The notes beneath the pieces are model-generated. The model did no database searches. It was not told the DNA's origin and saw only the letters and a list, made by a program, of their open reading frames with translations. The position numbers and the translations under genes are program-made. 64,000 nucleotides of DNA from assembly GCA_003209195.1 (NCBI GenBank), contig QCSF01000005.1:1-64000 (forward strand). Reading direction: 5' to 3'. This DNA comes from Pelagibacteraceae bacterium AG-470-E16. Its GTDB lineage: Bacteria; Pseudomonadota; Alphaproteobacteria; Pelagibacterales; Pelagibacteraceae. Below are positions 1 to 10,179 of the stretch, one piece after another (positions within the stretch are counted from its first letter, which is position 1; every line of letters begins with the position of its first letter).

Positions 1-1938
1 AAAAATGAAAAAATTTTTAAAGTCTCCCCAGAATGGTCGACAAAAGCAATAATAGATAAAAATGGATACTTAAAAAAATATAATGCTTCTATAGAAAACA
101 ATGAAGCTTTTTGGAGTGAAGAAGGGAAGCGTATTGATTGGATAAAACCATATTCAAAAATTAAAGATGTTACTTATGGCAAAGAGAATGTTGAAATAAA
201 GTGGTATTATGACGGGACATTAAATGTTTGTTATAATTGTGTAGACCGTCACTTACCACATAAAGCAAATGATACGGCAATAATTTTTGAGGGTGATGAG
301 CCTACAGTTGATAATAAAATTACTTATCAAGAACTAAAAGACGAAGTTTGTAAACTTGCTAATGGTTTGAAAGAAATTGGTGTCAAAAAAGGCGATAGAG
401 TTACAATTTATATGCCAATGGTTCCTCAAGCTGTTTATTCAATGCTTGCTTGCGCACGTATTGGTGCTGTTCACTCCGTTGTATTTGGAGGTTTTTCAGC
501 AGACTCATTAGCTGGCAGAATTTCAGATTGTAAATCTGAATTTGTAATTACCGCGGATCAAGGTGTAAGAGGTGGTAAAACTATACCATTAAAAAATACT
601 ACAGACGAGGCGTTGCAAAATTGTCCTGATGTAAAAAAATGTGTAGTTTTAAAACATACAAACGCGGATATTTCGATGATAGATAATAGGGACGTTTGGT
701 ATCATGATTTAACAAACACCGCTTCGTCAGAATGTGAGCCTGAGGAAATGAATGCTGAAGATCCTTTATTTATACTTTACACATCTGGATCAACGGGAAA
801 ACCTAAAGGAGTGATGCATACAAGTGGTGGATATCTTGTTTACGCTTCAATGACACACAAATATATTTTTAATTATGAAGAAGGTGATATTTATTGGTGT
901 ACTGCAGATGTTGGATGGGTAACAGGACATAGCTATATTGTTTACGGACCATTATCAAATGGTGCAACAACATTAGTTTTCGAAGGTGTGCCAACTTATC
1001 CAGATGCTGGGCGTTTTTGGCAAGTGTGTGATAAACATAATGTTAATATTTTTTATACCGCACCTACAGCCTTAAGATCGTTAATGAGAGAGGGGGATGC
1101 TTTAGTAAAAAGGTCAAATAGACAATCAATAAAAATTCTTGGAACTGTTGGAGAGCCAATTAATCCAGAAGCCTGGATGTGGTATCACAAAGTAGTTGGA
1201 AATTCGCGTTGTCCAATAGTTGATACATGGTGGCAAACTGAAACAGGTGGAATTTTAATTTCTGCACAACCAGGAGCAATAGATCTTAAACCTGGTTCTG
1301 CGACCAAGCCATTTTATGGCATTCAGCCTGCTATAGTTGATGATCAAGGAAACGAGCTTAGTGGTGAGTGTAAAGGTCGACTGTGTATGAAAGATTCTTG
1401 GCCAGGACAAATGAGGACGGTTTATGGTGATCACCAAAGATTTATTGATACTTATTTTTCAACTGTTGAAGGGATGTATTTCACAGGTGATGGATGCCGA
1501 AGAGATAAAGATGGTTACTACTGGATAACTGGTCGTGTTGATGACGTAATTATAGTCTCCGGACATAATTTGGGAACAGCAGAAATCGAAAGTGCATTCG
1601 TTGCTCATCCAAAAGTCGCAGAAGCTGCAGTAGTTGGTTACCCTCATGATATTAAAGGTAATGGCTTATATTGTTATGTTACGCTTAATGCAGGTGAGGA
1701 AGGATCAGATGATTTAAATGAAGAACTAAAACAATGGGTAAGAAAAAATATTGGACCTTTAGCAAAACCTGATCTTATTCATTTCACTCCAGGGTTACCC
1801 AAAACTAGATCCGGGAAAATAATGAGACGTATTTTAAGAAAAGTTGCTGAAAATGATTATGGAAATTTAGGTGATACCTCTACCTTAGCTGATCCCACGG
1901 TAGTTCAAAGTCTTATCGATAATAGATTAAATAAATAA
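1..1938 (+). CDS. acsA: Acetyl-CoA synthetase (AMP-forming), 5' truncated by window edge
   Basis: Frame is open from base 1 ([13 protein letters not shown]...); [23 protein letters not shown] and TRSGKIMRR motifs. Confidence 0.96.
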   Translation, partial: KNEKIFKVSPEWSTKAIIDKNGYLKKYNASIENNEAFWSEEGKRIDWIKPYSKIKDVTYGKENVEIKWYYDGTLNVCYNCVDRHLPHKANDTAIIFEGDEPTVDNKITYQELKDEVCKLANGLKEIGVKKGDRVTIYMPMVPQAVYSMLACARIGAVHSVVFGGFSADSLAGRISDCKSEFVITADQGVRGGKTIPLKNTTDEALQNCPDVKKCVVLKHTNADISMIDNRDVWYHDLTNTASSECEPEEMNAEDPLFILYTSGSTGKPKGVMHTSGGYLVYASMTHKYIFNYEEGDIYWCTADVGWVTGHSYIVYGPLSNGATTLVFEGVPTYPDAGRFWQVCDKHNVNIFYTAPTALRSLMREGDALVKRSNRQSIKILGTVGEPINPEAWMWYHKVVGNSRCPIVDTWWQTETGGILISAQPGAIDLKPGSATKPFYGIQPAIVDDQGNELSGECKGRLCMKDSWPGQMRTVYGDHQRFIDTYFSTVEGMYFTGDGCRRDKDGYYWITGRVDDVIIVSGHNLGTAEIESAFVAHPKVAEAAVVGYPHDIKGNGLYCYVTLNAGEEGSDDLNEELKQWVRKNIGPLAKPDLIHFTPGLPKTRSGKIMRRILRKVAENDYGNLGDTSTLADPTVVQSLIDNRLNK

Positions 1939-2118
1939 TCAAAAATCGTACACAATACCTTTTTTTTCCCAGTCACCATATCTTGTTGGTTCTGGACCCT
2001 CGGGTCCACCAACCTCTTTCACCTTTACTTTTGTTTTATTTGTTTGTTTCTTATTTTTGTGACGCTCTGTCGCTTCGCTTAATGCTTCATTTGCAATTTT
2101 TTTAAAGTCTTTTTTCAT
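1939..2118 (-). CDS. DUF1674 / succinate dehydrogenase assembly factor 4-like small protein (59 aa)
   Basis: Manual translation [59 protein letters not shown]; the [18 protein letters not shown]-terminus is the DUF1674 signature. Absent from ORF track. Confidence 0.9.
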   Translation of the reverse strand: MKKDFKKIANEALSEATERHKNKKQTNKTKVKVKEVGGPEGPEPTRYGDWEKKGIVYDF

Positions 2119-2142
2119 TTAATTTAGTAATATAATAATGCA

Positions 2143-2649
2143 GTGAAAAATTTTATACAAACAATGATCAAGCCTGATTGGGATGATAATCCAAATAAAT
2201 CAGAAATTTTATATGCGGCAAATCTTCTCGAAGTTGGAGAATTCCAATTCCTACAACTCGCTTATAAAGCTTGGTTTGACGAAGAATTACCGGAAAAATT
2301 AATTAACAAAATATTTAGGGACTATACAATTAGAAATATTATACCAAATTGGGCTAGACATTACGCTAGAACAATTGCTCATTTAGAAAAAACAAACCAG
2401 TTGGATGCACAAGACCCAAAGTATCACGTTTATGATGTAGAATTCGGAAAGCCAACGGGTAGTAAAGGTTTAGAAAAATTTGTTTGGGTTTCGCTTGGAA
2501 TTACAACTTTTTTCTTATTTTCATTTTACTTAGCCATCATAACTGTTGACGAACCAACTGATTTACTTCCACCGTATTTTGAAAAAAAAAATATTTTTCC
2601 TGAAGAATATAAAAGAAAACAAAATGAAAATAAGGAAAATAAAAAATAA
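2143..2649 (+). CDS. Conserved hypothetical protein with one TM segment (GTG start)
   Basis: 168-aa ORF; hydrophobic segment FVWVSLGITTFFLFSFYLAII. Confidence 0.7.
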   Translation: MKNFIQTMIKPDWDDNPNKSEILYAANLLEVGEFQFLQLAYKAWFDEELPEKLINKIFRDYTIRNIIPNWARHYARTIAHLEKTNQLDAQDPKYHVYDVEFGKPTGSKGLEKFVWVSLGITTFFLFSFYLAIITVDEPTDLLPPYFEKKNIFPEEYKRKQNENKENKK

Positions 2650-2651
2650 TT

Positions 2652-2852
2652 ATGATTGATATTCCTCAAGAATATGAGGGGTTAGTAAATACACTTTTTT
2701 TAATTGCAACTGCTTTTGTTACTTATCATGGATTAACATATAGGAACAAAGACGGGGAAAGTAATTGGGTTCATCTTTTATTTGGGTGTATCGCTGCGGT
2801 ATATTTTTTTCTAGTATTGTTTAGAGATGTCTTAAAAGTAATTACATTCTAG
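2652..2852 (+). CDS. Small membrane protein (66 aa), hypothetical
   Basis: ORF directly following previous gene; two hydrophobic segments. Confidence 0.6.
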   Translation: MIDIPQEYEGLVNTLFLIATAFVTYHGLTYRNKDGESNWVHLLFGCIAAVYFFLVLFRDVLKVITF

Positions 2853-3469
2853 AGTTTTCCGGGTTTATGCATTCTTTGCTCTTTGTCAGATTCTGGAATT
2901 TTTAACACTCTTTTTTCAATTGGTAACTGTAGTTGTTCAAAAATATATTGCGCACGATCTCGTACTGAAGAAGGTTTGTTGATCATGTAAATTATTTTAT
3001 GTCCAAGGCCTGGTCCAGCTACTGCTTCATGATCGATTTCCAAAGCTTTGATATAATCTTGCAATGCCTCTTTGTACTTTTCAGATCTATCTTTTATTAT
3101 CCCTCTATTAGCATATGCAGCAGCTAATGTACCTTTTCCGGTTAAGTCATCATCTTTTAATGTTCTAACTAAAAATTTAATTAAAAACGTTAATTCATCA
3201 TTTGCAATTTTATACTCCTCTCTATTAATATGAACTAATGCTTTACACATCATTGCACCTCGATGATTGGGGTTTTTTTGTAAAGCAATTTTTGCATGTT
3301 CAATTGCCTCATCCCAAAGTTTATCTTTTAATCTTTGATCACAAACCTGTGTTTCATAATCTCCTGCTGGCCTATTTATAAAAGATTGAATGATCATCCA
3401 CACAGAAAACATTACAAATGTAGAAATTCCACAAATAATAACAAATCTCTTTAAAATTCTAGGATTCAT
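2849..3469 (-). CDS. TPR-repeat protein with N-terminal TM anchor
   Basis: Tandem TPR-like repeats (LWDEAIEHAKIALQKNPNHRGAMMCKA; YKEALQDYIKALEIDHEAV) after a hydrophobic N-terminus. Confidence 0.75.
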   Translation of the reverse strand: MNPRILKRFVIICGISTFVMFSVWMIIQSFINRPAGDYETQVCDQRLKDKLWDEAIEHAKIALQKNPNHRGAMMCKALVHINREEYKIANDELTFLIKFLVRTLKDDDLTGKGTLAAAYANRGIIKDRSEKYKEALQDYIKALEIDHEAVAGPGLGHKIIYMINKPSSVRDRAQYIFEQLQLPIEKRVLKIPESDKEQRMHKPGKL

Positions 3470-3474
3470 AATTT

Positions 3475-3735
3475 TTAATAAAAAACATTTTGAACATATA
3501 GATAACTGAAAACAAATGATAGTAACATTGATGTAAATCTAGCTCTATTGTTAAGCTTTTTTTTAATAATCTCATTAAGTTCTTGAACATCCGAATTATC
3601 TTTAAAAAACTTTTTCATATAGAGTTGAAAGAGAATTTTCTTAATTGGGAAAAATAAAGCTGCAGTTAACACAACAGTCCAAATTGGTTGATGGAATGTT
3701 TTATATAGCTCAATCATTACAACTCTAGGTATCAT
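3475..3735 (-). CDS. Small hypothetical membrane protein
   Basis: 86-aa ORF with hydrophobic segment, adjacent to the TPR gene. Confidence 0.5.
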   Translation of the reverse strand: MIPRVVMIELYKTFHQPIWTVVLTAALFFPIKKILFQLYMKKFFKDNSDVQELNEIIKKKLNNRARFTSMLLSFVFSYLYVQNVFY

Positions 3736-3893
3736 TATTAACTTTTTTTTGAAAACACAAAAATACTTGAAAAACCTTCATATTTGTATTTGCATTGCAA
3801 CAGTATTTTCCCAATTGCGTCACCTTTAAGCTTAATAATAAAGCAAAAATATTATAAATTTAAACTGAAGTTGTTGATTGTTTAATTAGCAAC

Positions 3894-3905
3894 GTTACAT
3901 GTAAC
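3894..3905. promoter_or_regulatory. Perfect 12-bp palindrome GTTACATGTAAC upstream of the symporter
   Basis: Sequence equals its own reverse complement; 27 bp before the 3933 start codon. Confidence 0.4.
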
Positions 3906-3932
3906 AAAATAAACTAAACAAAGGGGGAAACC

Positions 3933-5876
3933 TTGTCAGCAAAAGTAACATGGTTATTAGCTTTTGTGGTATTGTATTGGGTCTACTGTATTTATTGGGG
4001 GTTCAAATCATCACAACAAGCTAAAACTGCTACCGATTATTTCGTAGCTGGTCGTAGACTAGGACTATGGGTATTCGTATTAGCAGCCACGGCAACATCT
4101 TTTTCTGGTTGGACCTTTATGGGTCACCCAGGACTGATTTATCGTGACGGTTTTCAATATGCTTATGCCTCTTTCTATGCAATTACAATCCCATTCACGG
4201 GTGTAATGTTTTTAAAGAGACAATGGATATTAGGAAAACGATTTGGTTATGTGACTCCCGGTGAAATGCTTGCGGATTACTTTAAAGGTGATGGTGTAAG
4301 ATATTTAACCGTGATAATCGCATTATGTTTCTCAATTCCATACCTTGGTTTGCAGCTTGCAGCCTCAGGAAAACTATTTAACGTTTTATCTGATGGTCTT
4401 GTAACTGTAACAGCAGGGACATGGATCTTATCTGCAGTTGTGCTAATTTATGTAGCATCTGGTGGTTTAAGAGCTGTGGCGTACGTTGATACACTTCAAT
4501 GTGTACTTCTTGCGTTCGGAATTGTAGCAGTTGGTTTTATCGCATACGATCTTGTAGGCGGTTGGACAGCACTTAATCAAGGATTAGCAAAGGTTGCGTT
4601 AGTAAAAGGAACGAAGTGGGGTGTAACTCCAGGTGACGGATACTCGGCATATTTAGCAATCCCTGGTGTGATTCAATTTACTGCAGGTTTGGGTAAAGAA
4701 ACTCCTGTAGGTGGATTGTGGACTGGAGTAATGGTGTTAACTTATATGTTTGCTCTTATGGGTATTCATTCTGCACCAGCATTCTCTATGTGGTCTTTCG
4801 GTAATAAAGACCCTAGACCTTTTGCGCCACAACAAGTTTGGGCTTCGTCATTTGGAATTGGAGCAATCTTATTCTTCTTTACAGCGGCTCAAGGTATGGG
4901 TGCTCACTTATTGGGAGCAGATCCAGTGGTAAATGCAGCAGGTGCAAACATTTCAAATATTTTACCTGAGTCAATAGGTAAAGGTGGTCAAGGAAATTTA
5001 GTTCCTTTTTACATCAATACTCTTGGTGAAACTGCGCCTTGGTTTGTAGGTCTTTTAGCTGTATGTGCTTTAGCTGCTATGCAGTCTACAGGTGCAGCCT
5101 ACATGTCAACAGCTGGCGGTATGTTAACTAGAGACTTATACAAAAAACTAATCAATCCTAAAGCTTCTCATGAAACTCAAAAGTTTTTTGGAAGAATGGG
5201 AGTTGCGTTCATCGTAATAGCAGCATTATTAGTTGCAACATACTCAAAAGATGCACTTGTTTTATTAGGTGGATTAGCAGTTGCTTTTGGTTTCCAGATG
5301 TGGATGCCATTAATGTCAATCTGTTACTTCCCATGGTTTACTAGACAAGGTGTAACTGCGGGTATGGCAGCTGGTATTATTGCGGTAATGTTGACTGAAA
5401 GTGTCGGTCAAAAATTATTCGGTGGAGCTTTACCATGGGGAAGATGGCCTCTAACAATGCACTCAGCATTCTGGGGCATGTTCTTTAACTTAGGTATTGC
5501 AACTATCGTTTCCACAATGACGCAAAATGCAAGTGATAGAGCACATAGACAAAAATATCACGACTTCTTACAACAGCATGCTGGTTTACCAGCTTCTAAA
5601 CAAGGTCTAAAGCCAGTGGCTTGGGCAATTACTTTAGCATGGTTATTCTTTGGAATCGGACCAGGAGCTGTAATCGGAAATGATATCTTTGGTGCGCCAA
5701 ATGACTATGCTTCATGGACATTTGGAATCCCATCCATTTGGGCGTGGCAAATTCTATTCTGGGCACTAGGAGTCGGTATGATGTGGTTCTTAGCGTACAA
5801 AATGGAAATGTCTACTATTCCAGATAAAGAAATCGTTGCATTAACAGACGATATTGGAGATACACAAAGAGCATAA
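3933..5876 (+). CDS. Sodium:solute symporter (SSS) family transporter (TTG start)
   Basis: 647 aa, multiple TM helices, N-terminal DYFVAGRRLGLWVFVLAATATSFSGWTFMGHPG. Confidence 0.9.
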   Translation: MSAKVTWLLAFVVLYWVYCIYWGFKSSQQAKTATDYFVAGRRLGLWVFVLAATATSFSGWTFMGHPGLIYRDGFQYAYASFYAITIPFTGVMFLKRQWILGKRFGYVTPGEMLADYFKGDGVRYLTVIIALCFSIPYLGLQLAASGKLFNVLSDGLVTVTAGTWILSAVVLIYVASGGLRAVAYVDTLQCVLLAFGIVAVGFIAYDLVGGWTALNQGLAKVALVKGTKWGVTPGDGYSAYLAIPGVIQFTAGLGKETPVGGLWTGVMVLTYMFALMGIHSAPAFSMWSFGNKDPRPFAPQQVWASSFGIGAILFFFTAAQGMGAHLLGADPVVNAAGANISNILPESIGKGGQGNLVPFYINTLGETAPWFVGLLAVCALAAMQSTGAAYMSTAGGMLTRDLYKKLINPKASHETQKFFGRMGVAFIVIAALLVATYSKDALVLLGGLAVAFGFQMWMPLMSICYFPWFTRQGVTAGMAAGIIAVMLTESVGQKLFGGALPWGRWPLTMHSAFWGMFFNLGIATIVSTMTQNASDRAHRQKYHDFLQQHAGLPASKQGLKPVAWAITLAWLFFGIGPGAVIGNDIFGAPNDYASWTFGIPSIWAWQILFWALGVGMMWFLAYKMEMSTIPDKEIVALTDDIGDTQRA

Positions 5877-5896
5877 GCTTTTTAAGATTTATCAAG

Positions 5897-5930
5897 AAAG
5901 GGCGGATCAACATCCGCCCTTTTTTTTTGT
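5897..5930 (+). terminator. Rho-independent terminator after the SSS gene
   Basis: AAAGGGCGGAT-CAAC-ATCCGCCCTTT 11-bp stem followed by a T run. Confidence 0.95.
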
Positions 5931-5968
5931 TTTTTAGAATATAAAGACTATAAAAACTATAAATCAAA

Positions 5969-6628
5969 ATGAAAAATATCATTAAGATAGCTCCCTCAAT
6001 CTTATCAGCAGACTTTAGTAAATTAAGAGAAGAAATCAAATCGCTAGAAGATGGTGGGGCAGATATGATCCATATAGATGTCATGGATGGACATTTTGTT
6101 CCTAATCTAACATTTGGTCCTCCAGTTATCAAAAAAATTAGAAAATGTACAAAACTACCGTTTGATGTTCATCTAATGATCTCCCCAGTAGAAAAATATA
6201 TAAAAGATTATTCTAATGCGGGCGCAGATATAATAACTTTACATCCTGAGGCAACTGATAATTTATCACGATCTATTGATATTATTAAATCATTCTCTAA
6301 AAAAGCTGGAGTATCTTTAAAACCAGATACACCAAACGAGTTAATAAAAGACGTTATCAAAAAAATAGATGTAATATTAATAATGAGTGTAAATCCAGGA
6401 TTTTCTGGGCAAACTTTTATGCCGAAAGTATTAAGTAAAATAAAATTTTTTAGACATAAAATCCAAACCGAAAAACTTAATATTGATATTGAAATCGATG
6501 GCGGTATTGATTTTAAAACTGGACCAATGGCTATAGAAGCAGGTGCAAATATTTTAGTTTCTGGGACCACAATTTTTAATAATAAGAATCAAATTTCTGA
6601 AAATATAAAAAATTTAAGAAAGTATTAA
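5969..6628 (+). CDS. rpe: Ribulose-phosphate 3-epimerase
   Basis: KIAPSILSADFSKL, MIHIDVMDGHFVPNLTFGPPV, MSVNPGFSGQ, EIDGGI motifs. Confidence 0.97.
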   Translation: MKNIIKIAPSILSADFSKLREEIKSLEDGGADMIHIDVMDGHFVPNLTFGPPVIKKIRKCTKLPFDVHLMISPVEKYIKDYSNAGADIITLHPEATDNLSRSIDIIKSFSKKAGVSLKPDTPNELIKDVIKKIDVILIMSVNPGFSGQTFMPKVLSKIKFFRHKIQTEKLNIDIEIDGGIDFKTGPMAIEAGANILVSGTTIFNNKNQISENIKNLRKY

Positions 6629-8269
6629 ATGAATCCCAGATTCGTCAGATTATTTATTTATTCTGTTGGAAACATGTTCTTAAAAAAGATACAAGAGATC
6701 TATTTTGCAACAGACTATTATAACAATAGTCTGAAAGTAACTCCTCCATCAAGAAGTTATGATATGAATAATGTTCCTTTATTATCTGAGCTCGAGGACA
6801 AAAATAAAAAAAGAATTGAATTAATAAATCGTTTTAAATCTAATATTTGGAAATTTGACAGCTTAGGAAAAAAACATTCATCAAAACTTAATAATTTTAG
6901 CTGGCTTTCGCAAATGGATATAAAAAAACACAAAAACCTTACTAAAAATATTATACTTGAATGGCTAAAAAAAAATCACAATTATAATCAAAAAAATTGG
7001 TGTCATAATATTACTGCTACAAGACTAATTTTTTGGATATGCTGTTCACACTTTACAATAAGAAGTGATGATATAATATTTCGCGCAGCTGTCACAAATA
7101 ATATCATCAAACAAGCTTTACACTTAAATAATAATTTAACTTTTATTCATAACAAATTAGAAAAAATATTTGTGTTAACTGCGCTCATTTTAGTAAGCGT
7201 TACATTTGAAGGTAGCCAAAAATTATTTCAAACCTCAATGAAAAATCTTTCAAATGAAATTAAAAATTTGATAGACCGAAATGGATTTGTTGAGAGTAAG
7301 AATCCAGAAGATCAATTTTGGCTATTACATCATATAATTTTAATTAAAGAATTTTTAATATTTTCACAAAATAATGTTCCCGATTTTTTGGATGAGCATT
7401 TACAGAATGTGGGTTCAAATTATAAGGGTATAGTCCTATCAAATAATAATTTACCACTATTTAATGGTACAAAAAATAAAGACATGACTGAATTTAACAA
7501 ATTTATAAAAGCTAAAGGTTATAAGTTTGAAAAAAAAACTAACACCCATTTTTATTTGATTTCCAAAATAAAAAAGTTTGAAATTATACTGGACGCAAAT
7601 AATCCTCCTTCAGATTTAAATTCACAAAATTATCAAGCAGGATGTTTATCATTTGAATTTTTTTATAATGGAAAAAAAATAATTTCTAATTGTGGATCAG
7701 CAAGTAATTTTGGTGGAGAACTACCCTTTTTAAGTCAAACAACCGCTGCACATTCAACATTAACGATTAACGATACATCCTCTTGTCTTTTTCAAAGAAA
7801 CAGGCTGATAAGATCTTTTTATGGAAATTCGTTACTACATAAACTTAAAGTATATAAAAAAGATCTTAATACAGACAAAGACACAATTTCTGTTATTGCT
7901 GGCCATAATGGATATCAAAAAAAATATAATGCCCTTTACGAAAGGAAAATTGTTATTAGCGAAAGCAACAGAACAATTTCTGGAGATGAATTAATAATTA
8001 TTGCAAAAAAGAATTTAGTTTTTTTAAACTTTTCTTTACGCTTTCATGTTACGCCAAATAGTAAACTGATCAAAACTCAAGGTGGTGATATATTGTTAAG
8101 CGTAGATAATCAGGCATGGAAATTTAAAACTTCTCACAATACTAAAATTGAAGATAGTTTATATTTTGCAAATTATGATAAAATCTTAGAATCGCAATGT
8201 ATTCTTGTAGAAGGGGTCTTAAAAAACAAAATAAATAGTATTAAATGGACTTTAAAAAAAACAAATTAA
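6629..8269 (+). CDS. Heparinase II/III family protein
   Basis: 546 aa; ISNCGSASNFG and AAHSTLTINDTSSC are typical of the C-terminal heparinase II/III domain; rpe-purH context. Confidence 0.82.
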   Translation: MNPRFVRLFIYSVGNMFLKKIQEIYFATDYYNNSLKVTPPSRSYDMNNVPLLSELEDKNKKRIELINRFKSNIWKFDSLGKKHSSKLNNFSWLSQMDIKKHKNLTKNIILEWLKKNHNYNQKNWCHNITATRLIFWICCSHFTIRSDDIIFRAAVTNNIIKQALHLNNNLTFIHNKLEKIFVLTALILVSVTFEGSQKLFQTSMKNLSNEIKNLIDRNGFVESKNPEDQFWLLHHIILIKEFLIFSQNNVPDFLDEHLQNVGSNYKGIVLSNNNLPLFNGTKNKDMTEFNKFIKAKGYKFEKKTNTHFYLISKIKKFEIILDANNPPSDLNSQNYQAGCLSFEFFYNGKKIISNCGSASNFGGELPFLSQTTAAHSTLTINDTSSCLFQRNRLIRSFYGNSLLHKLKVYKKDLNTDKDTISVIAGHNGYQKKYNALYERKIVISESNRTISGDELIIIAKKNLVFLNFSLRFHVTPNSKLIKTQGGDILLSVDNQAWKFKTSHNTKIEDSLYFANYDKILESQCILVEGVLKNKINSIKWTLKKTN

Positions 8270-8291
8270 TAAAACATAAAAGTAATAAAAA

Positions 8292-9848
8292 ATGAAAAAA
8301 ATTACAAAGGCTTTAATTTCAGTATTTGACAAAACAAATTTAGATGTAGTTTTAGAAATTTTAAAAAAGTATAATATAAAAATTATTAGCACAGGTGGAA
8401 CATATAAGTTCATTAAAAGTAAAGGCTATGAATGCACAGAAATATCCAAATATACAGGCTCACCAGAGATTTTGGGTGGACGTTTAAAAACAATTCATCC
8501 TAAAATTCATGGTGGGTTGCTCTGTGATGAACAAAAAAAAAATCACAAAAAAGAAATGGCAGAAAATCAAATACAACAAATTAATCTTGTAATTGTAAAT
8601 CTTTACCCATTTGAAAATAAATTATTAGACATTAACATTTCTACTGAAGAAATGATTGAAAATATCGATATAGGAGGTCCTTCTATACTTCGTTCCGCAT
8701 CAAAAAATTTCAAATATATAACTGTGATTCCATCAATAAATTATTATGATGAACTTTTAAAAGAGCTAAACAACAATGATGGATCAACAACACTTAAATT
8801 TAGAGAAAAAATGTCAATGCTCTCATTTGGTGAAACAGCATATTATGATAGTTTAATATCAAATTGGATGTCACGTAATTCTCATATCAAATTTTTAGAG
8901 AAAAAAACTATACCTGGTAAACTAATTAAGAAACTTAGATATGGGGAAAACCCACATCAAGAAAGTTGCATTTATGAAATTATAAATGAAAAAAAAGGTT
9001 TTTCTAATTTAGAACAACTTCAAGGTAAAGAATTAAGTCATAATAATTATCTTGACTCTTATAATGCATATTTACTGATAAATGATTTTCATAATAACGA
9101 AAAAATTTGTACAATAATTAAACATAATAATCCTTGCGGTTGTGCATCAAATGAGGATAGTCTCGCAACTTATCAAAATGCTTTAAATGGTGATCCTATT
9201 AGCGCATTTGGTGGCGTGGTTGCTTTTAACTATGAAATTAATGATAAAATAGCAACTGAATTAATTAAAATGTTTTATGAAGTAATATTATGTCCTAATA
9301 TAACTTATGCAGCAAAAAAAATTTTAGCAACAAGGAAAAGTCTTCGAGTAATAAAGTATAAAGTTCCCATGAAAACATCAAACTTATCTTCGACATTCAT
9401 GCAAAAAACTTTTCTCGTGCAAGATGAGAACGTATCTTCTATCGAAAAAAAAAATTTGAAAATAGTTACAAAATTAAAACCCACTGACAAAGAAATCGAA
9501 AATTTAATATTTGCACATCAAGTTTGTAAACATGTCAAATCAAATGCAATAGTGATTACTAATGACAAAAAAACCATAGGGATTGGTGCTGGCCAAACAA
9601 GTAGGGTCGGATCAGCAGAAATTGCGTGTAAAAATGCAAAAAAATTTTTCCCAAAAGAGATAGCAGGATCTCATGCTGCATCTGACGCTTTTTTTCCATT
9701 TGCTGATGGATTAGAAAATTTAATACAATCTGGCGTAAAATCTATAATTCAACCTGGTGGTTCTATAAAAGATCAAGAAGTAATAGATGCTGCAAATAAA
9801 GCAGGTATATCTATGGTGTTTACTGGTATAAGAAATTTTAAACATTAA
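8292..9848 (+). CDS. purH: Bifunctional AICAR formyltransferase / IMP cyclohydrolase
   Basis: KALISVFDKTNL, ISTGGT, LGGRLKTIHPKIHGG, KLRYGENPHQ, DPISAFGG motifs. Confidence 0.97.
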   Translation: MKKITKALISVFDKTNLDVVLEILKKYNIKIISTGGTYKFIKSKGYECTEISKYTGSPEILGGRLKTIHPKIHGGLLCDEQKKNHKKEMAENQIQQINLVIVNLYPFENKLLDINISTEEMIENIDIGGPSILRSASKNFKYITVIPSINYYDELLKELNNNDGSTTLKFREKMSMLSFGETAYYDSLISNWMSRNSHIKFLEKKTIPGKLIKKLRYGENPHQESCIYEIINEKKGFSNLEQLQGKELSHNNYLDSYNAYLLINDFHNNEKICTIIKHNNPCGCASNEDSLATYQNALNGDPISAFGGVVAFNYEINDKIATELIKMFYEVILCPNITYAAKKILATRKSLRVIKYKVPMKTSNLSSTFMQKTFLVQDENVSSIEKKNLKIVTKLKPTDKEIENLIFAHQVCKHVKSNAIVITNDKKTIGIGAGQTSRVGSAEIACKNAKKFFPKEIAGSHAASDAFFPFADGLENLIQSGVKSIIQPGGSIKDQEVIDAANKAGISMVFTGIRNFKH

Positions 9849-10179
9849 TCTTATCAATTTTAGCTGCAAGTATAAAATCACTTTCTGCAAGACCGTTAAT
9901 GGCATGAGTACAAATAATTATATTAGCGTAGCCCCACCCAAATTTTAGATCTGGATGATGATTTTCCTCTTCAGCTATATCAGATACTTTGTTAATAAAA
10001 TTTAGACTTAATTCAAAATTTTTAAATTTCAAATCTTTTGTTAAATAAAAATTTCCTTTCTCGTCTTTTTTATAATTCCAATTGTTAATTTTTTTAATAT
10101 AAATTTGAATTTCATTCTCTTTAAATGCTGGAATTTCACCAGAACAAGGTACACATTTTTTTTTTGATAAATCACTCAT
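9838..10179 (-). CDS. phhB: 4a-hydroxytetrahydrobiopterin (pterin-4a-carbinolamine) dehydratase
   Basis: CVPCSGEIPAF N-terminus and AEEENHHPDLKFGWG.V motif. Confidence 0.92.
   Translation of the reverse strand: MSDLSKKKCVPCSGEIPAFKENEIQIYIKKINNWNYKKDEKGNFYLTKDLKFKNFELSLNFINKVSDIAEEENHHPDLKFGWGYANIIICTHAINGLAESDFILAAKIDKINV

Noticed and set aside
5815-6132. 105-aa minus ORF overlapping the terminator and rpe
   Set aside because: Runs through a strong intrinsic terminator and the conserved rpe start; not credible as a gene.
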